64,000 nucleotides of DNA, taken from assembly GCA_963808545.1 (NCBI GenBank), contig CAWEGB010000006.1, positions 496,001 through 560,000 of the forward strand, given 5' to 3'. The notes below the pieces were generated by a model that worked only from the letters and a program-made list of their open reading frames with translations, ran no database searches and was not told where the DNA came from. The translations under genes were made by a program, and so were the position numbers. The first letter of the stretch is position 1, and every line of letters begins with the position of its first letter. The DNA is from JACVRW01 sp963808545 (GTDB lineage Bacteria; Actinomycetota; Thermoleophilia; Solirubrobacterales; Thermoleophilaceae). Positions 1 through 7,806 of the stretch are shown one piece after another.

Positions 1-19
1 GGAGCGCGCGCCGGCTTAG
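1..19 (+). CDS. atpA: ATP synthase alpha subunit, last codons only (partial)
   Basis: The first 19 bases read E-R-A-P-A and end in a TAG stop (17-19) that overlaps the GTG start of atpG by one base. In nearly all bacterial atp operons the gene just before gamma is atpA, so these are probably its last codons. The stretch is far too short to identify by its own sequence; the call rests on gene order. Confidence 0.45.
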
Positions 20-936
20 TGGCCAACCTGAAGGACATCCGCGGCCGCATCAGCTCGGTCAAGAACATCCGCAAGATCACGCGCGCGATGGAGATGATCT
101 CGGCGGCGCGCCTGCGCAAGGCCGAGCAGCGGATCGAGCACCTGCGGCCGTACGCCGACGCCATCCGACGCATGACCGCGCGCGCCTCCCAGGCGGCGGA
201 CAGCATCCCGAACCTGCCTGTGCTCGAGGAACGCGAGGAGATCTCGACGGTGGGCATCCTGCTCGTCACCGGCGACCGCGGCCTGGCCGGTCCCTTCAAC
301 TCCCAGATCGTGCGCGCCGGCAACCGGCGCGCGGCCGAGCTGCGCAACGACGGCAAGCGGGTGCTCTGGTACGCGGTGGGGCGGCGGGGCGTCTCCTCGC
401 TGGAGTTCCGCCAGCTCGAGCTGGGCGGGTCCTGGACGGGTTTCACCGACCGACCGGCATTCGCCGACGCCCGCACGGTGGCCGGCGGCCTCACCTCGGC
501 CTACGTCGACGAGAAGGTCGACCAGGTCGAGGTCATCTACAACGGATACATCTCGCCGGTCAACCAGGAGGTGCGGCAGGAGACGCTGCTGCCGCTCCAG
601 CGCGCCGACGTTATCGAGCAGGACGAGGACGAGGACGCTGAAGACGGCGGAGATGGCGAGGAGCGCGAGCACACGCGCGCCCTGTGGATCTACGAGCCCG
701 GTCCCGAGGAGATCCTCGTGCGGCTGGTGCACGACTACGTGGAGATCTCGATCTATCGCGCGATGCTCGAATCCACCGCCTCCGAGCACGGCGCTCGCAT
801 GAGCGCCATGCGCAACGCATCGGACAACGCCGGGGACCTGATCGACGACCTGACCCTGGCCGCCAACCGCCAGCGCCAGGCCGAGATCACCCAGGAGATC
901 ATGGAAGTGGTGGCCGGCGCCGAGGGACTTCGCTAG
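19..936 (+). CDS. atpG: F1F0 ATP synthase gamma subunit
   Basis: This is the central rotor shaft of F1: its N- and C-terminal helices form the coiled coil that turns inside the alpha3beta3 ring. The N-terminus (MANLKDIRGRISSVKNIRKI) and the C-terminal block around residues 276-302 (NRQRQAEITQEIMEVVAGAE) are the two hallmark gamma segments. The length of 305 residues is near the family norm, but residues about 200-218 form an acidic low-complexity insertion rich in E and D, which is unusual. The GTG start overlaps the preceding TAG by one base, so translation is probably coupled to atpA. The gene stands in the usual order before atpD and atpC. Identification is firm; the role of the acidic insertion is unknown. 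Confidence 0.97.
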   Translation: MANLKDIRGRISSVKNIRKITRAMEMISAARLRKAEQRIEHLRPYADAIRRMTARASQAADSIPNLPVLEEREEISTVGILLVTGDRGLAGPFNSQIVRAGNRRAAELRNDGKRVLWYAVGRRGVSSLEFRQLELGGSWTGFTDRPAFADARTVAGGLTSAYVDEKVDQVEVIYNGYISPVNQEVRQETLLPLQRADVIEQDEDEDAEDGGDGEEREHTRALWIYEPGPEEILVRLVHDYVEISIYRAMLESTASEHGARMSAMRNASDNAGDLIDDLTLAANRQRQAEITQEIMEVVAGAEGLR

Positions 937-972
937 CCCGACACGACCGCAGTTCAAGGAGAAACGAACCCA

Positions 973-2559
973 GTGGAAGCAGCAACACAGACGTCGGAGC
1001 AGAAGAGCGACGGCGACCAGAACTCCGGCACCGTCGAGGAGGTCCAGGGAGTCGTCGTGGAGGTCGCCTTCCCGGCCGGCCACCTGCCCGAGATCTACAA
1101 CGCGCTCGAGATCGAGCTCGACGAGGCGCAGGAGGAGGACAACGCCACCCGGCTCGTGCTCGAGGTGCAGCAGCACCTCGGCGACGACCGCATCCGGGCG
1201 GTGGCCATGGACGCCACCGACGGCCTGGCGCGCGGCACGAAGGTGATCGACACCGGCGGGCCGATCACGGTGCCCGTGGGCGAGGGCGTGCTGGGCCGCA
1301 TCTTCAATCTCCTCGGTGATCCGATCGACGAGAAGGGCGACGTGGACATCGAGGAGCGCTGGCCGATCCACCGACCCGCGCCGAGCGTGGAGGACCTGAC
1401 CCCCACGCGTGAGCTCTTCGAGACCGGCATCAAGGTCGTGGACCTGCTCGCGCCCTACGCCAAGGGCGGCAAGGTTGGCCTGTTCGGCGGCGCGGGCGTG
1501 GGCAAGACCGTGCTCATCCAGGAGCTGATCAACAACATCGCCCAGGAGCACGGCGGCCTCTCGGCCTTCTGCGGCGTGGGCGAGCGCTCCCGCGAGGGCA
1601 ACGACCTCTGGCTCGAGATGACCGAGTCGGGCGTGATCGACAAGACCATGCTCGTGTTCGGCCAGATGAACGAGCCGCCCGGGGCGCGCATGCGCGTGGC
1701 CCTGTCGGGCCTGACCATGGCGGAGTACTTCCGTGAGCAGGGCGGCCAGGACGTGCTGCTGTTCATCGACAACATCTTCCGTTTCGTGCAGGCGGGCTCC
1801 GAGGTGTCGGCGCTGCTCGGCCGGATGCCTTCGCAGGTGGGCTACCAGCCCACGCTCGAGACGGAGATGGGCCAGTTGCAGGAGCGGATCACGTCGACCC
1901 GCCAGGGCTCGGTCACCTCGATCCAGGCCATCTACGTGCCGGCCGACGACCTGACCGACCCGGCACCCGCATCGGTGTTCGCGCACCTCAACTCCACCAC
2001 GTCGCTGTCGCGCGCGATCTCGGAGAAGGGCATCTACCCGGCCGTCGACCCGCTCGACTCGACCTCCACCATCCTCAAGCCGGAGATCGTGGGCGAGGAG
2101 CACTACCGGGTGGCCAACGAGGTCCGCGAGATCCTCCAGCGCTACCGCGAGCTGCAGGACATCATCGCCATCCTCGGCATCGACGAGCTCTCCGACGAGG
2201 ACAAGCAGACGGTGCAGCGCGCCCGCAAGGTGGAGCGTTTCCTGTCTCAGCCGTTCTTCGTGGCCACGGCGTTCACCGGCCTCGAGGGCAAGTATGTGCC
2301 GATCGACGAGACGGTGCGCTCCTTCGCCGAGATCATCGAGGGCAAGCACGACGACATCCCGGAGCGGGCCTTCCTGATGAAGGGCTCGATCGACGAGGTG
2401 GTCGAGGCCACGCGCGGATCGGATGGCGCGAAGGACGAGAAGGAGCAGGAGGAGCAGGAGGCCGAGGACGAGGAGTCGCGCGAGGGCGAGGCCGAGGCCG
2501 ACGAGGAGGCCGGAGAGGACTCCGGCACGCGCTCCTCCGAGGAGAGCGATGGCTCGTAG
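973..2559 (+). CDS. atpD: F1F0 ATP synthase beta subunit with acidic C-terminal tail
   Basis: Catalytic subunit of F1, which makes ATP from ADP and phosphate at the membrane-peripheral head. The P-loop GGAGVGKT is at residues about 172-179, followed by the LLFIDNIFRF Walker B strand and the conserved SALLGRMPSQVGYQPTL catalytic-interface segment. The variant of the DELSEED lever reads DELSDED. The start is GTG at 973, with AAGGAGA at 956-962 as ribosome binding site. The protein is 528 residues; typical beta chains end near 470-480. The excess is a tail of about 42 residues (487-528) made almost only of E, D, A, G, K, R and S. The tail frame is open and overlaps the atpC start, so it appears to be real rather than a read-through. 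Confidence 0.97.
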   Translation: MEAATQTSEQKSDGDQNSGTVEEVQGVVVEVAFPAGHLPEIYNALEIELDEAQEEDNATRLVLEVQQHLGDDRIRAVAMDATDGLARGTKVIDTGGPITVPVGEGVLGRIFNLLGDPIDEKGDVDIEERWPIHRPAPSVEDLTPTRELFETGIKVVDLLAPYAKGGKVGLFGGAGVGKTVLIQELINNIAQEHGGLSAFCGVGERSREGNDLWLEMTESGVIDKTMLVFGQMNEPPGARMRVALSGLTMAEYFREQGGQDVLLFIDNIFRFVQAGSEVSALLGRMPSQVGYQPTLETEMGQLQERITSTRQGSVTSIQAIYVPADDLTDPAPASVFAHLNSTTSLSRAISEKGIYPAVDPLDSTSTILKPEIVGEEHYRVANEVREILQRYRELQDIIAILGIDELSDEDKQTVQRARKVERFLSQPFFVATAFTGLEGKYVPIDETVRSFAEIIEGKHDDIPERAFLMKGSIDEVVEATRGSDGAKDEKEQEEQEAEDEESREGEAEADEEAGEDSGTRSSEESDGS

Positions 2560-2962
2560 CAGCTTCGAAGTAGAGGTCCTGACCCCCGAGGGTCAGGTCT
2601 TCGCCGACGAGGTGGAGATGGTCTCCACCCGCACCACCACCGGCTCGATCGGCATCCTCGCCCATCACGCTCCGCTGATGGCGATCCTGGAACCCACCGA
2701 GCTGCGGCTCTACAAGTCCGACTCCGACGTGGTCCGTTTCGCCCAGGGCGAGGGCTACCTGCAGGTGGTGGACAACCGCGCGCTCGTGCTGGTGGAGGAC
2801 GCGATCGCGCCCGACGACATCGACCGCTCGGCCATCGAGACGCGTCTCAAGGAGGCCCGGGACACCCTGGAGCGCGCGGAGGAGGAGTCGGAGGAGCGGG
2901 CACGCGCCGAGCGCGAGATCCAGCGCTACGAGGCCTTTCTCGAGGTGGGCGGCGGCTCGTAG
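2549..2962 (+). CDS. atpC: F1F0 ATP synthase epsilon subunit
   Basis: Epsilon sits at the foot of the gamma shaft, couples F1 to the c-ring and can inhibit ATP hydrolysis. The ATG at 2549 lies inside the last codons of atpD (11-base overlap) and is preceded by GAGGAGAG, so this start was preferred over an ATG further upstream that only opens an arginine-rich frame antiparallel to known epsilon sequence. The protein has 137 residues: an N-terminal beta sandwich beginning MARSSFEVEVLTPEG with the typical GxxGILAHHAPL segment (about residues 32-43), and a C-terminal charged helical hairpin (about 88-130). It closes the atp operon; a convergent TetR gene follows after 26 bases. Confidence 0.95.
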   Translation: MARSSFEVEVLTPEGQVFADEVEMVSTRTTTGSIGILAHHAPLMAILEPTELRLYKSDSDVVRFAQGEGYLQVVDNRALVLVEDAIAPDDIDRSAIETRLKEARDTLERAEEESEERARAEREIQRYEAFLEVGGGS

Positions 2963-2988
2963 CCGGTACCGGTCCGGGCTCGGCGGGC

Positions 2989-3603
2989 TCAGCTGGGCAG
3001 TAGAGCGGCCTCCAGCTGCTGGGCCACCCAGCGCTCGTACTGTGCCGGCTTCCATCCGCGCTGCGCCACCAGCGCGAGGTAGGTGCGTTCGCTGGCGATC
3101 GTCCAGATGCAGTCGGCGGCCCTGCGGGCGGTCAGCCCAGCCTTGAGCTGCTTGGCCCGCTGCAGGTTGCGCGCCAGCTTGCTCTGGGTCTCGTAGCGCT
3201 TGCGGTCGTGCTCCGCGAGCAGCTCGGTGGCTTCGGCGTCGCTTCCCGCCGCGGCCTCGAGCTGCGCGAACACTGGAGCTTCGCGCTCGCACACGCCGGT
3301 GTGGATCCGGGCGAAGGCGGCCAGCTTCTCGTGTGCGTCCTCCTCGGCCTCCATCTCCTTCCACGCCGCACGCTTGCCCAAGGGAACCCCCTCGTGGTCG
3401 CCGCGCAACGTCGACTCGACCACCGCCCGCAGGATGTTGGCCTTGCTCCGCAGGCCCGCGTAGACCGTGGGAACCGCCACGTCCGCCGCCGCGGCGATGT
3501 CCGCGATGGACGTTTCGGAGTAACCGTCGCGTACGAACAGCCGCGCCGCCGCGTCCACGATCCGGCGGCGCGTGGCGCGAGCCGCCCGCTCGCGGTTGGT
3601 CAT
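2989..3603 (-). CDS. TetR/AcrR family transcriptional regulator
   Basis: A DNA-binding repressor with an N-terminal helix-turn-helix (about residues 10-55; SIADIAAAADVAVPTVYAG is the recognition region) and a C-terminal ligand-binding helical domain typical of the family (204 residues). The ATG at 3603 was chosen because it leaves the usual ten or so residues before the first helix; a GTG at 3636 would add 11 residues but would sit against the inverted repeat at 3640-3657. The gene is divergent from the cupin gene at 3679, and the space between holds two inverted repeats, so it probably controls itself and the cupin. The ligand cannot be told from sequence. Confidence 0.88.
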   Translation of the reverse strand: MTNRERAARATRRRIVDAAARLFVRDGYSETSIADIAAAADVAVPTVYAGLRSKANILRAVVESTLRGDHEGVPLGKRAAWKEMEAEEDAHEKLAAFARIHTGVCEREAPVFAQLEAAAGSDAEATELLAEHDRKRYETQSKLARNLQRAKQLKAGLTARRAADCIWTIASERTYLALVAQRGWKPAQYERWVAQQLEAALLPS

Positions 3604-3639
3604 CTCGTACGCGCGGTTCTTGATGTTCCCCGACACCTC

Positions 3640-3657
3640 GGTATAGTTAGCTATATC
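3640..3657. promoter_or_regulatory. Inverted repeat, probable TetR operator
   Basis: TATAG (3642-3646) and CTATA (3651-3655) are perfect complements around TTAG; extended to seven bases the arms GGTATAG and CTATATC match at six positions. It is an AT-rich island in GC-rich DNA between divergent genes for a TetR regulator and a cupin, the normal place for a self-regulating operator. Confidence 0.5.
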
Positions 3658-3666
3658 GAATATGGC

Positions 3667-3682
3667 ACACTACATTCAGTGT
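3667..3682. promoter_or_regulatory. Second inverted repeat at the cupin start
   Basis: ACACT (3667-3671) and AGTGT (3678-3682) form a perfect five-base inverted repeat with a six-base spacer and overlap the proposed GTG start of the cupin gene. It could be a second, different operator for the same or another regulator. The arms are short, so chance is possible. Confidence 0.3.
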
Positions 3683-4113
3683 ACGGTCTAGCGGCAGAGG
3701 AGGGTGAGCGCCTGGCCTTCGGCGAGGTCGAGGTCCTGATCAAGGCCTCAGCCGAGACCACCGCCGGCGCATTTGCGCTGTTCGAGGAGAACGAGCCGGT
3801 CGACACGCCGCTGCACGTCCACCAGCACGAGGACGAGCTCTTCTACGTGCTGGAGGGCGAGCACGTGTTCCGGGTCGGCGAGCAGGAGTTCCGGACGGGT
3901 CCCGGCGAGCTCGTGTTCGCTCCTCGGGGCGTGCCCCACTCGCAGAGACGCGTGGTGCAGCGGACCGGGCGGGTGCTCGTCGTGACCGCTCCAGCGGGTC
4001 TCGAGGGCTTCTTCCGCGAGCTTGCCGACGCTGACGCGGCCGGGCGGTTGGGTCCCGACGCCTACGCTGCCGCGTCGGAGCGGTACGGCATCACCTGGGT
4101 CGGCTCCGAGTAG
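3679..4113 (+). CDS. Small cupin-domain protein
   Basis: A single-domain cupin of 144 residues. The HVHQHEDE segment followed by the FYVLEGEHVFRVGEQE strand pair is cupin motif 1, with His and Glu as likely metal ligands; FAPRGVPHSQR supplies the motif 2 histidine. Cupins of this size bind a metal and act on, or sense, small molecules; no substrate can be named. The start is uncertain: GTG at 3679 gives an ordinary N-terminus (VYGLAAEEGERLAFGEVEV) and no better start exists in frame before the divergent TetR gene. The gene probably belongs to the regulon of that regulator. The next gene, 43 bases downstream, is an unrelated permease remnant. Confidence 0.8.
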   Translation: MYGLAAEEGERLAFGEVEVLIKASAETTAGAFALFEENEPVDTPLHVHQHEDELFYVLEGEHVFRVGEQEFRTGPGELVFAPRGVPHSQRRVVQRTGRVLVVTAPAGLEGFFRELADADAAGRLGPDAYAAASERYGITWVGSE

Positions 4114-4156
4114 CAGCAGGTTTGCCGGCCCGCTGATCTCGGGCAGGTGTGCTCGC

Positions 4157-4738
4157 ATGGACGAAAGCGCGGTGCGCGCCGGGGCGGACGGCACGGATGA
4201 GCTCGACACCAACCTGAAGCGCGCGATAGGGCCGGGCCTCCTCACGGTGTTCGTGATCGGTGACATCCTCGGCGCCGGGATCTACGCGCTGGTGGGCGAG
4301 GTGGGAGCCGAGACGGGCGGTGCGATCTGGACCGCGTTCATGGCCGCCTTCGTGCTGGCTCTGTTCACCGCCTTCGCGTACGCCGAGCTCGTTTCGAAGT
4401 ACCCGCAGGCCGCCGGCGCCGCTCTCTACACGCAGCGCGCGTTTCGGATGCCGTTCTTCACCTTCATGGTCGCCTTCGCGGTCATGTCCTCGGGTATCGC
4501 CTCCGCGAGCACCCTGCGCAGGGACCAGGTCGACCACGACCATTTCCAGGGCCCTGCGATCTTCCCGATCCTGGGTGCGCTGGTGGCAGCGTGGCTGCTG
4601 GTGGACACCGCTCTCGACGATTTCTCGCTCGTGCTGCGCGCGCTCATCCTGCTGGCCGTCGGCGTCGTGCTGTGGGCGATCAACCGGCTGGTGGACGGGC
4701 CGCCCGAGAACGTGGACGCCGAACGCCTGGAGGGGTGA
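4157..4738 (+). CDS. APC-family amino-acid permease with large in-frame internal deletion
   Basis: The first 115 or so residues are a standard start of an APC-superfamily permease: a soluble N-tail, then GPGLLTVFVIGDILGAGIYA (the helix 1 substrate-binding break), then helices 2 and 3. Near residue 120 (about nt 4516) the sequence jumps to RRDQVDHDHFQGP, which in full-length family members lies just before the last two helices. The protein is thus 193 residues instead of about 450-500, with some eight helices missing, yet the frame is kept. It is unlikely to transport. Either the gene really lost its middle or the assembly has collapsed here. The ATG at 4157 is followed by a normal N-terminus. 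Confidence 0.75.
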   Translation: MDESAVRAGADGTDELDTNLKRAIGPGLLTVFVIGDILGAGIYALVGEVGAETGGAIWTAFMAAFVLALFTAFAYAELVSKYPQAAGAALYTQRAFRMPFFTFMVAFAVMSSGIASASTLRRDQVDHDHFQGPAIFPILGALVAAWLLVDTALDDFSLVLRALILLAVGVVLWAINRLVDGPPENVDAERLEG

Positions 4739-4750
4739 CGAAGTCACATG

Positions 4751-4756
4751 TAGGGT
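4751..4756 (+). promoter_or_regulatory. Candidate leaderless -10 box (TAGGGT)
   Basis: TAGGGT ends nine bases before the ATG at 4766, and no Shine-Dalgarno sequence lies between. It fits the TAnnnT pattern seen before other first genes in this window; no clear -35 was seen. Confidence 0.35.
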
Positions 4757-4765
4757 CCGGCTTTG

Positions 4766-5623
4766 ATGGAAGTGGTTCTGGCCCTAGTCGCCGCGTTGCT
4801 GTTCTCGCTCGGCACCGTCCTCCAGGCGCAGGTGGCCTCGAAGTCCTCCGAGGAGGAGGCGGCCAAGGCCGGCTTCCTGCTCGAGCTCGCCCGCAAGCCC
4901 CGCTGGCTGGCCGGCATCGCAGCCGCCGGCCTGGGGTTCGCCGCCCAGGCGGGCGCGCTGGCCGTCGGGCGCCTGGTGGTGGTCCAGCCGCTGCTGGCCA
5001 CCGCGGTGGTGTTCGCGCTGCCCCTGAACGCAAGGCTGGGCGGGCGCAAGCCCTCCCGCAACGATCTCGTGGCGGCTGTGGCCGTGACGGTGGGCCTCGC
5101 GGCGTTCCTGTGGGTCTCCGATCCGGAGGGCGGGGTGGACAACGCCTCCGCCCGAGCCTGGATCATCTCCTTCGTCCTCTGCGGCGTGGCCTGCGTGGCG
5201 CTGGTGGTGGCGGCCCGAGGCCGGGACGCCACCCGGCGCGCCGCGCTGCTTGGGATAGCCGCCGGCATCCTGTTCGCGCTCAGCGCCGCGCTGACCAAGG
5301 CAGCCGTCGACCAGTTCGACGACGGCCTGTTCGGGCCGTTCGTCCACTGGCAGCTGTACGCCTTGGTGGTGGTGGGCTACGTCAGCATGATGCTGAGCAT
5401 GGCCGCGCTCCAGACCGGCGCGCTGGCTCCGGCCGTGGCCACGCAGATGTCGTTCGACCCGATCGTCAGCGTGCTGTTGGGCGTGCTCGCCTTCGACGAG
5501 ACCATCCATGAGGACGCGCTGTCGGTGGTCCTCGCGCTGCTCGCCTTCGGGGTGATGCTTGCCGGGCTGGTGTACCTCGCCCTGCACAAGGACAAGGTCA
5601 AGCCCGCCCCCGCTGCGGTATAG
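4766..5623 (+). CDS. EamA/DMT-superfamily membrane transporter
   Basis: A 285-residue inner-membrane protein with about nine or ten hydrophobic helices arranged as two halves, as in drug/metabolite transporters. The N-terminal half has the short cytosolic loop RKPRWLAG after helix 1 and the GRLVVVQPLLATAVVFALP segment typical of the EamA repeat; the second half repeats this with ALAPAVATQMSFDPIVSVLLG. Proteins of this shape are often annotated as NIPA-like or general DMT exporters; the substrate is not predictable. ATG at 4766 is preferred to the TTG one codon upstream. It is not clearly in an operon with the permease remnant before it; the VOC gene follows after eight bases. Confidence 0.85.
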   Translation: MEVVLALVAALLFSLGTVLQAQVASKSSEEEAAKAGFLLELARKPRWLAGIAAAGLGFAAQAGALAVGRLVVVQPLLATAVVFALPLNARLGGRKPSRNDLVAAVAVTVGLAAFLWVSDPEGGVDNASARAWIISFVLCGVACVALVVAARGRDATRRAALLGIAAGILFALSAALTKAAVDQFDDGLFGPFVHWQLYALVVVGYVSMMLSMAALQTGALAPAVATQMSFDPIVSVLLGVLAFDETIHEDALSVVLALLAFGVMLAGLVYLALHKDKVKPAPAAV

Positions 5624-5631
5624 CTACCGCC

Positions 5632-6414
5632 ATGGGCGAGCGAGAGCACCACACTCACGGGACCTTCTCCTGGGCCGACCTGGGCACCACCGACCAGGAG
5701 GCGGCCGCGAGCTTCTACAGCGGGCTGTTCGGCTGGGACACCCGTGACGAGCCGATTCCCGACGGGGGCACGTACACGATGGCGAGCCTCGGCGGGCGCA
5801 CCGTGGCCGGGCTTTCCACCGGGCCACCGGGCATGCCGCCCGCGTGGACCTCCTACGTGACGGTCGACGACGCCGACGCGGTGGCAGCCAAGGCCTCCGG
5901 GTTGGGCGCCAGCGTGATAGCCGGCCCGTTCGACGTGATGGAGGCGGGCCGCATGGCCCTGATCCAGGATCCCACCGGAGCCTTCTTCGCCGTCTGGCAG
6001 GCGGGCGAGAGCATCGGTGCGGAGCACGTGAACGCCCACGGAGCGCTGACGCTCAACCAGCTCAATACGCGCGACCCCGAGCGGGCCACCGAGTTCTACT
6101 CGGAGCTGTTCGGCTGGCGCATCGAGCCCGCCATCGGCGAGCCGCCCGCCGGCGAAGAGGTGCCCTACTGGGGCATCTGGCAGGGCGAGACCCTCAACGG
6201 CGGGATGATGAAGCTGCCCGACGAGTCGCCCGCGCCCGCCCACTGGCTCGTTTACTTCGGCGCCGACGACCTCGACGATGCCACCGCCACGATCGCGGAG
6301 CAGGGAGGCGTGGTGATCATGCCCCGCACCGAGGTGCCGGGGGGCGAGATCGTCGTCGCCCAGGATCCTCAGGGAGCGATCTTCGCCCTGTTCGCCGGCC
6401 GGTTTGACGACTGA
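5632..6414 (+). CDS. VOC-superfamily protein, two glyoxalase-like domains
   Basis: A 260-residue soluble protein of two tandem vicinal-oxygen-chelate domains. Each begins with the motif of FxWADLGTTDQEAAASFYSG or LNQLNTRDPERATEFYSELF and ends with a VAQDPQGAIFAL strand. Such pairs are common in actinobacteria (Cfp30B-like) and often annotated as glyoxalase/bleomycin-resistance proteins. The actual substrate is unknown, and metal ligands are not obvious in all positions. The TGA overlaps the ATG of the next gene by one base, so the two related proteins are translationally coupled and may form a heterodimer. Confidence 0.9.
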   Translation: MGEREHHTHGTFSWADLGTTDQEAAASFYSGLFGWDTRDEPIPDGGTYTMASLGGRTVAGLSTGPPGMPPAWTSYVTVDDADAVAAKASGLGASVIAGPFDVMEAGRMALIQDPTGAFFAVWQAGESIGAEHVNAHGALTLNQLNTRDPERATEFYSELFGWRIEPAIGEPPAGEEVPYWGIWQGETLNGGMMKLPDESPAPAHWLVYFGADDLDDATATIAEQGGVVIMPRTEVPGGEIVVAQDPQGAIFALFAGRFDD

Positions 6415-7160
6415 TGGGACGGCGCGAGCGCTACGCGCCCGGCACGTTCTGCTGGGCCGACCTCGGGGTGTCCGATCGCGATACCGCCAAGGCGTTCTAC
6501 GGAGAGCTCTTCGGCTGGCAGGCCGAGGACCAGAGCGGTTCGGGTGGCCTCTATACCTTCTTCTCCAAGGACGGGGCTCTCGTGGCGGGCCTGCGCGAGG
6601 GCGAGCCGCTCTGGCTCTCCTACGTCTCGGTCGAGGACGTGGACGCCACCACCGAGCGCGCCCGGGAGGCGGGCGCGACGGTCGAGGGCTCGTACGACGC
6701 TCTGCCCGCCGGTCGCACCGCCACGCTGAGCGATCCCCAGGGGGGTCCCTTTGCTCTCTGGGAGCCCGGCAATGTGGTTGGCGCCGGCCTGGTCAACGAC
6801 GAGGGCACGATGGTGTGGCAGCAGCTCTCAACCTCCGACCTGCCCGCCGCCAAGGACTGGTACTCCGCGCTCTTCGGCTGGACCTGGGAGGAGCTCGAAG
6901 GGGGCGGCGGGTACGCCAACGCCCGCAACTCCGAGGGTTGGCTGACGGCCGGTGCCATGCAGCTGCCGGTGCCGGGGGTCACGCCCACCTGGCAGGTGAG
7001 CTTCAGCGTCGAGGACGCAGCCGCGGCCTGCGGGCGCGCCGAGGAGCTGGGGGGGTCGACGATCATGCCCCGCACGGAGACCCCGGTGGGCGGCGTGGCC
7101 GTGGCGGCCGATCCTCAAGGCGCGCCGCTCGGCCTGTTCGACGGCGAGACCGAGCCCTAG
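6414..7160 (+). CDS. VOC-superfamily protein, paralogue of the preceding gene
   Basis: A 248-residue protein with the same two-domain build: GTFCWADLGVSDRDTAKAFY opens domain 1 and WQQLSTSDLPAAKDWYSALF opens domain 2, each closed by a DPQGxPxxL strand. It is clearly a tandem duplicate of the gene at 5632, with which it shares the one-base TGATG overlap. Function unknown beyond the fold. The convergent lipoprotein gene ends four bases after its stop. Confidence 0.9.
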   Translation: MGRRERYAPGTFCWADLGVSDRDTAKAFYGELFGWQAEDQSGSGGLYTFFSKDGALVAGLREGEPLWLSYVSVEDVDATTERAREAGATVEGSYDALPAGRTATLSDPQGGPFALWEPGNVVGAGLVNDEGTMVWQQLSTSDLPAAKDWYSALFGWTWEELEGGGGYANARNSEGWLTAGAMQLPVPGVTPTWQVSFSVEDAAAACGRAEELGGSTIMPRTETPVGGVAVAADPQGAPLGLFDGETEP

Positions 7161-7164
7161 GAGC

Positions 7165-7806
7165 TCAGGGCAGCGGCAGTCCGAGCCGCCAGCTCCCGCG
7201 CTCCCGCTCGAGCGTCAGGCGCTGCCGCGGGGCGATCAGCGCGAGCAGGGGCAACGTGCGCAGCTCTTGTGGCAGTCGCACGCGGGCGAGGGCGCGGTCG
7301 CCGTCGACCCGCACCGATCTGACCCGCACCCGCTCGAAGGCCCGCGCGTCAGGGGCGACCACCTGAAGAATGAACTGCATGCCCCTGGGGCAGTCGCCGC
7401 CCAGGGTGCTACCGGCCAGGTTGCGCACCTCGCGCGTGAAGGCGGCGCAGCTGGCGGCAGCGTCCTTGGCTCGCAGCGCGGCCAGGAAGCGGCTGATCGT
7501 CGCGCGCACCCGCCGGGCGTCGCCACCGGCGCGGAAACCGCGGTCACGGGGAGCCGCCTCGGACGCGTCCGGCGGATCGGCGTCGGGCGAATCCGGCGGG
7601 TTGTCCTGGGGTGGCTCCTGATCGCCGCCGTCCGGCCCGCTCTCGCCCGGGGCCGGGTCCGGTTGAGGAGTCGAGCCCGGGTCCGGCGTTTCACCCGGGG
7701 ACCGCTCGGCGGCGTCGCCGCCCGCCACGGACTCGGGCGACTCGTCGTCCCCGCCACAGCCGCCGGCCAGCAGGGCGAGGCAGAGCAGACCCGCGAGAAT
7801 CCGCAT
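7165..7806 (-). CDS. Secreted lipoprotein with Pro/Asp/Gly-rich linker
   Basis: The N-terminus MRILAGLLCLALLAGGCGG is a lipoprotein signal: one positive charge, a hydrophobic core and a lipobox-like AGGC at residues about 14-17. A disordered stretch rich in P, D, G, E and S (about 20-95) should act as a wall spacer. The C-terminal half (about 105-213) has a cysteine pair (SCAAFT and GDCPRG) and resembles small extracytoplasmic domains that test annotated as hypothetical lipoproteins. ATG at 7806 is used; it overlaps the TGA of the crotonase gene as ATGA, with a GTG one codon upstream as alternative. Function not recognised. Confidence 0.75.
   Translation of the reverse strand: MRILAGLLCLALLAGGCGGDDESPESVAGGDAAERSPGETPDPGSTPQPDPAPGESGPDGGDQEPPQDNPPDSPDADPPDASEAAPRDRGFRAGGDARRVRATISRFLAALRAKDAAASCAAFTREVRNLAGSTLGGDCPRGMQFILQVVAPDARAFERVRVRSVRVDGDRALARVRLPQELRTLPLLALIAPRQRLTLERERGSWRLGLPLP

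Noticed and set aside
16..2349. A 777-codon open frame on the minus strand across the atp genes
   Set aside because: It is antisense to atpG and atpD, which have clear family motifs; its composition (R, H, D, L, V-rich) is the usual shadow of GC-rich codons.
2963..2972. Perfect palindrome CCGGTACCGG after atpC
   Set aside because: It has no loop and no T-run, so it is a poor terminator; a ten-base palindrome in such GC-rich DNA can occur by chance.
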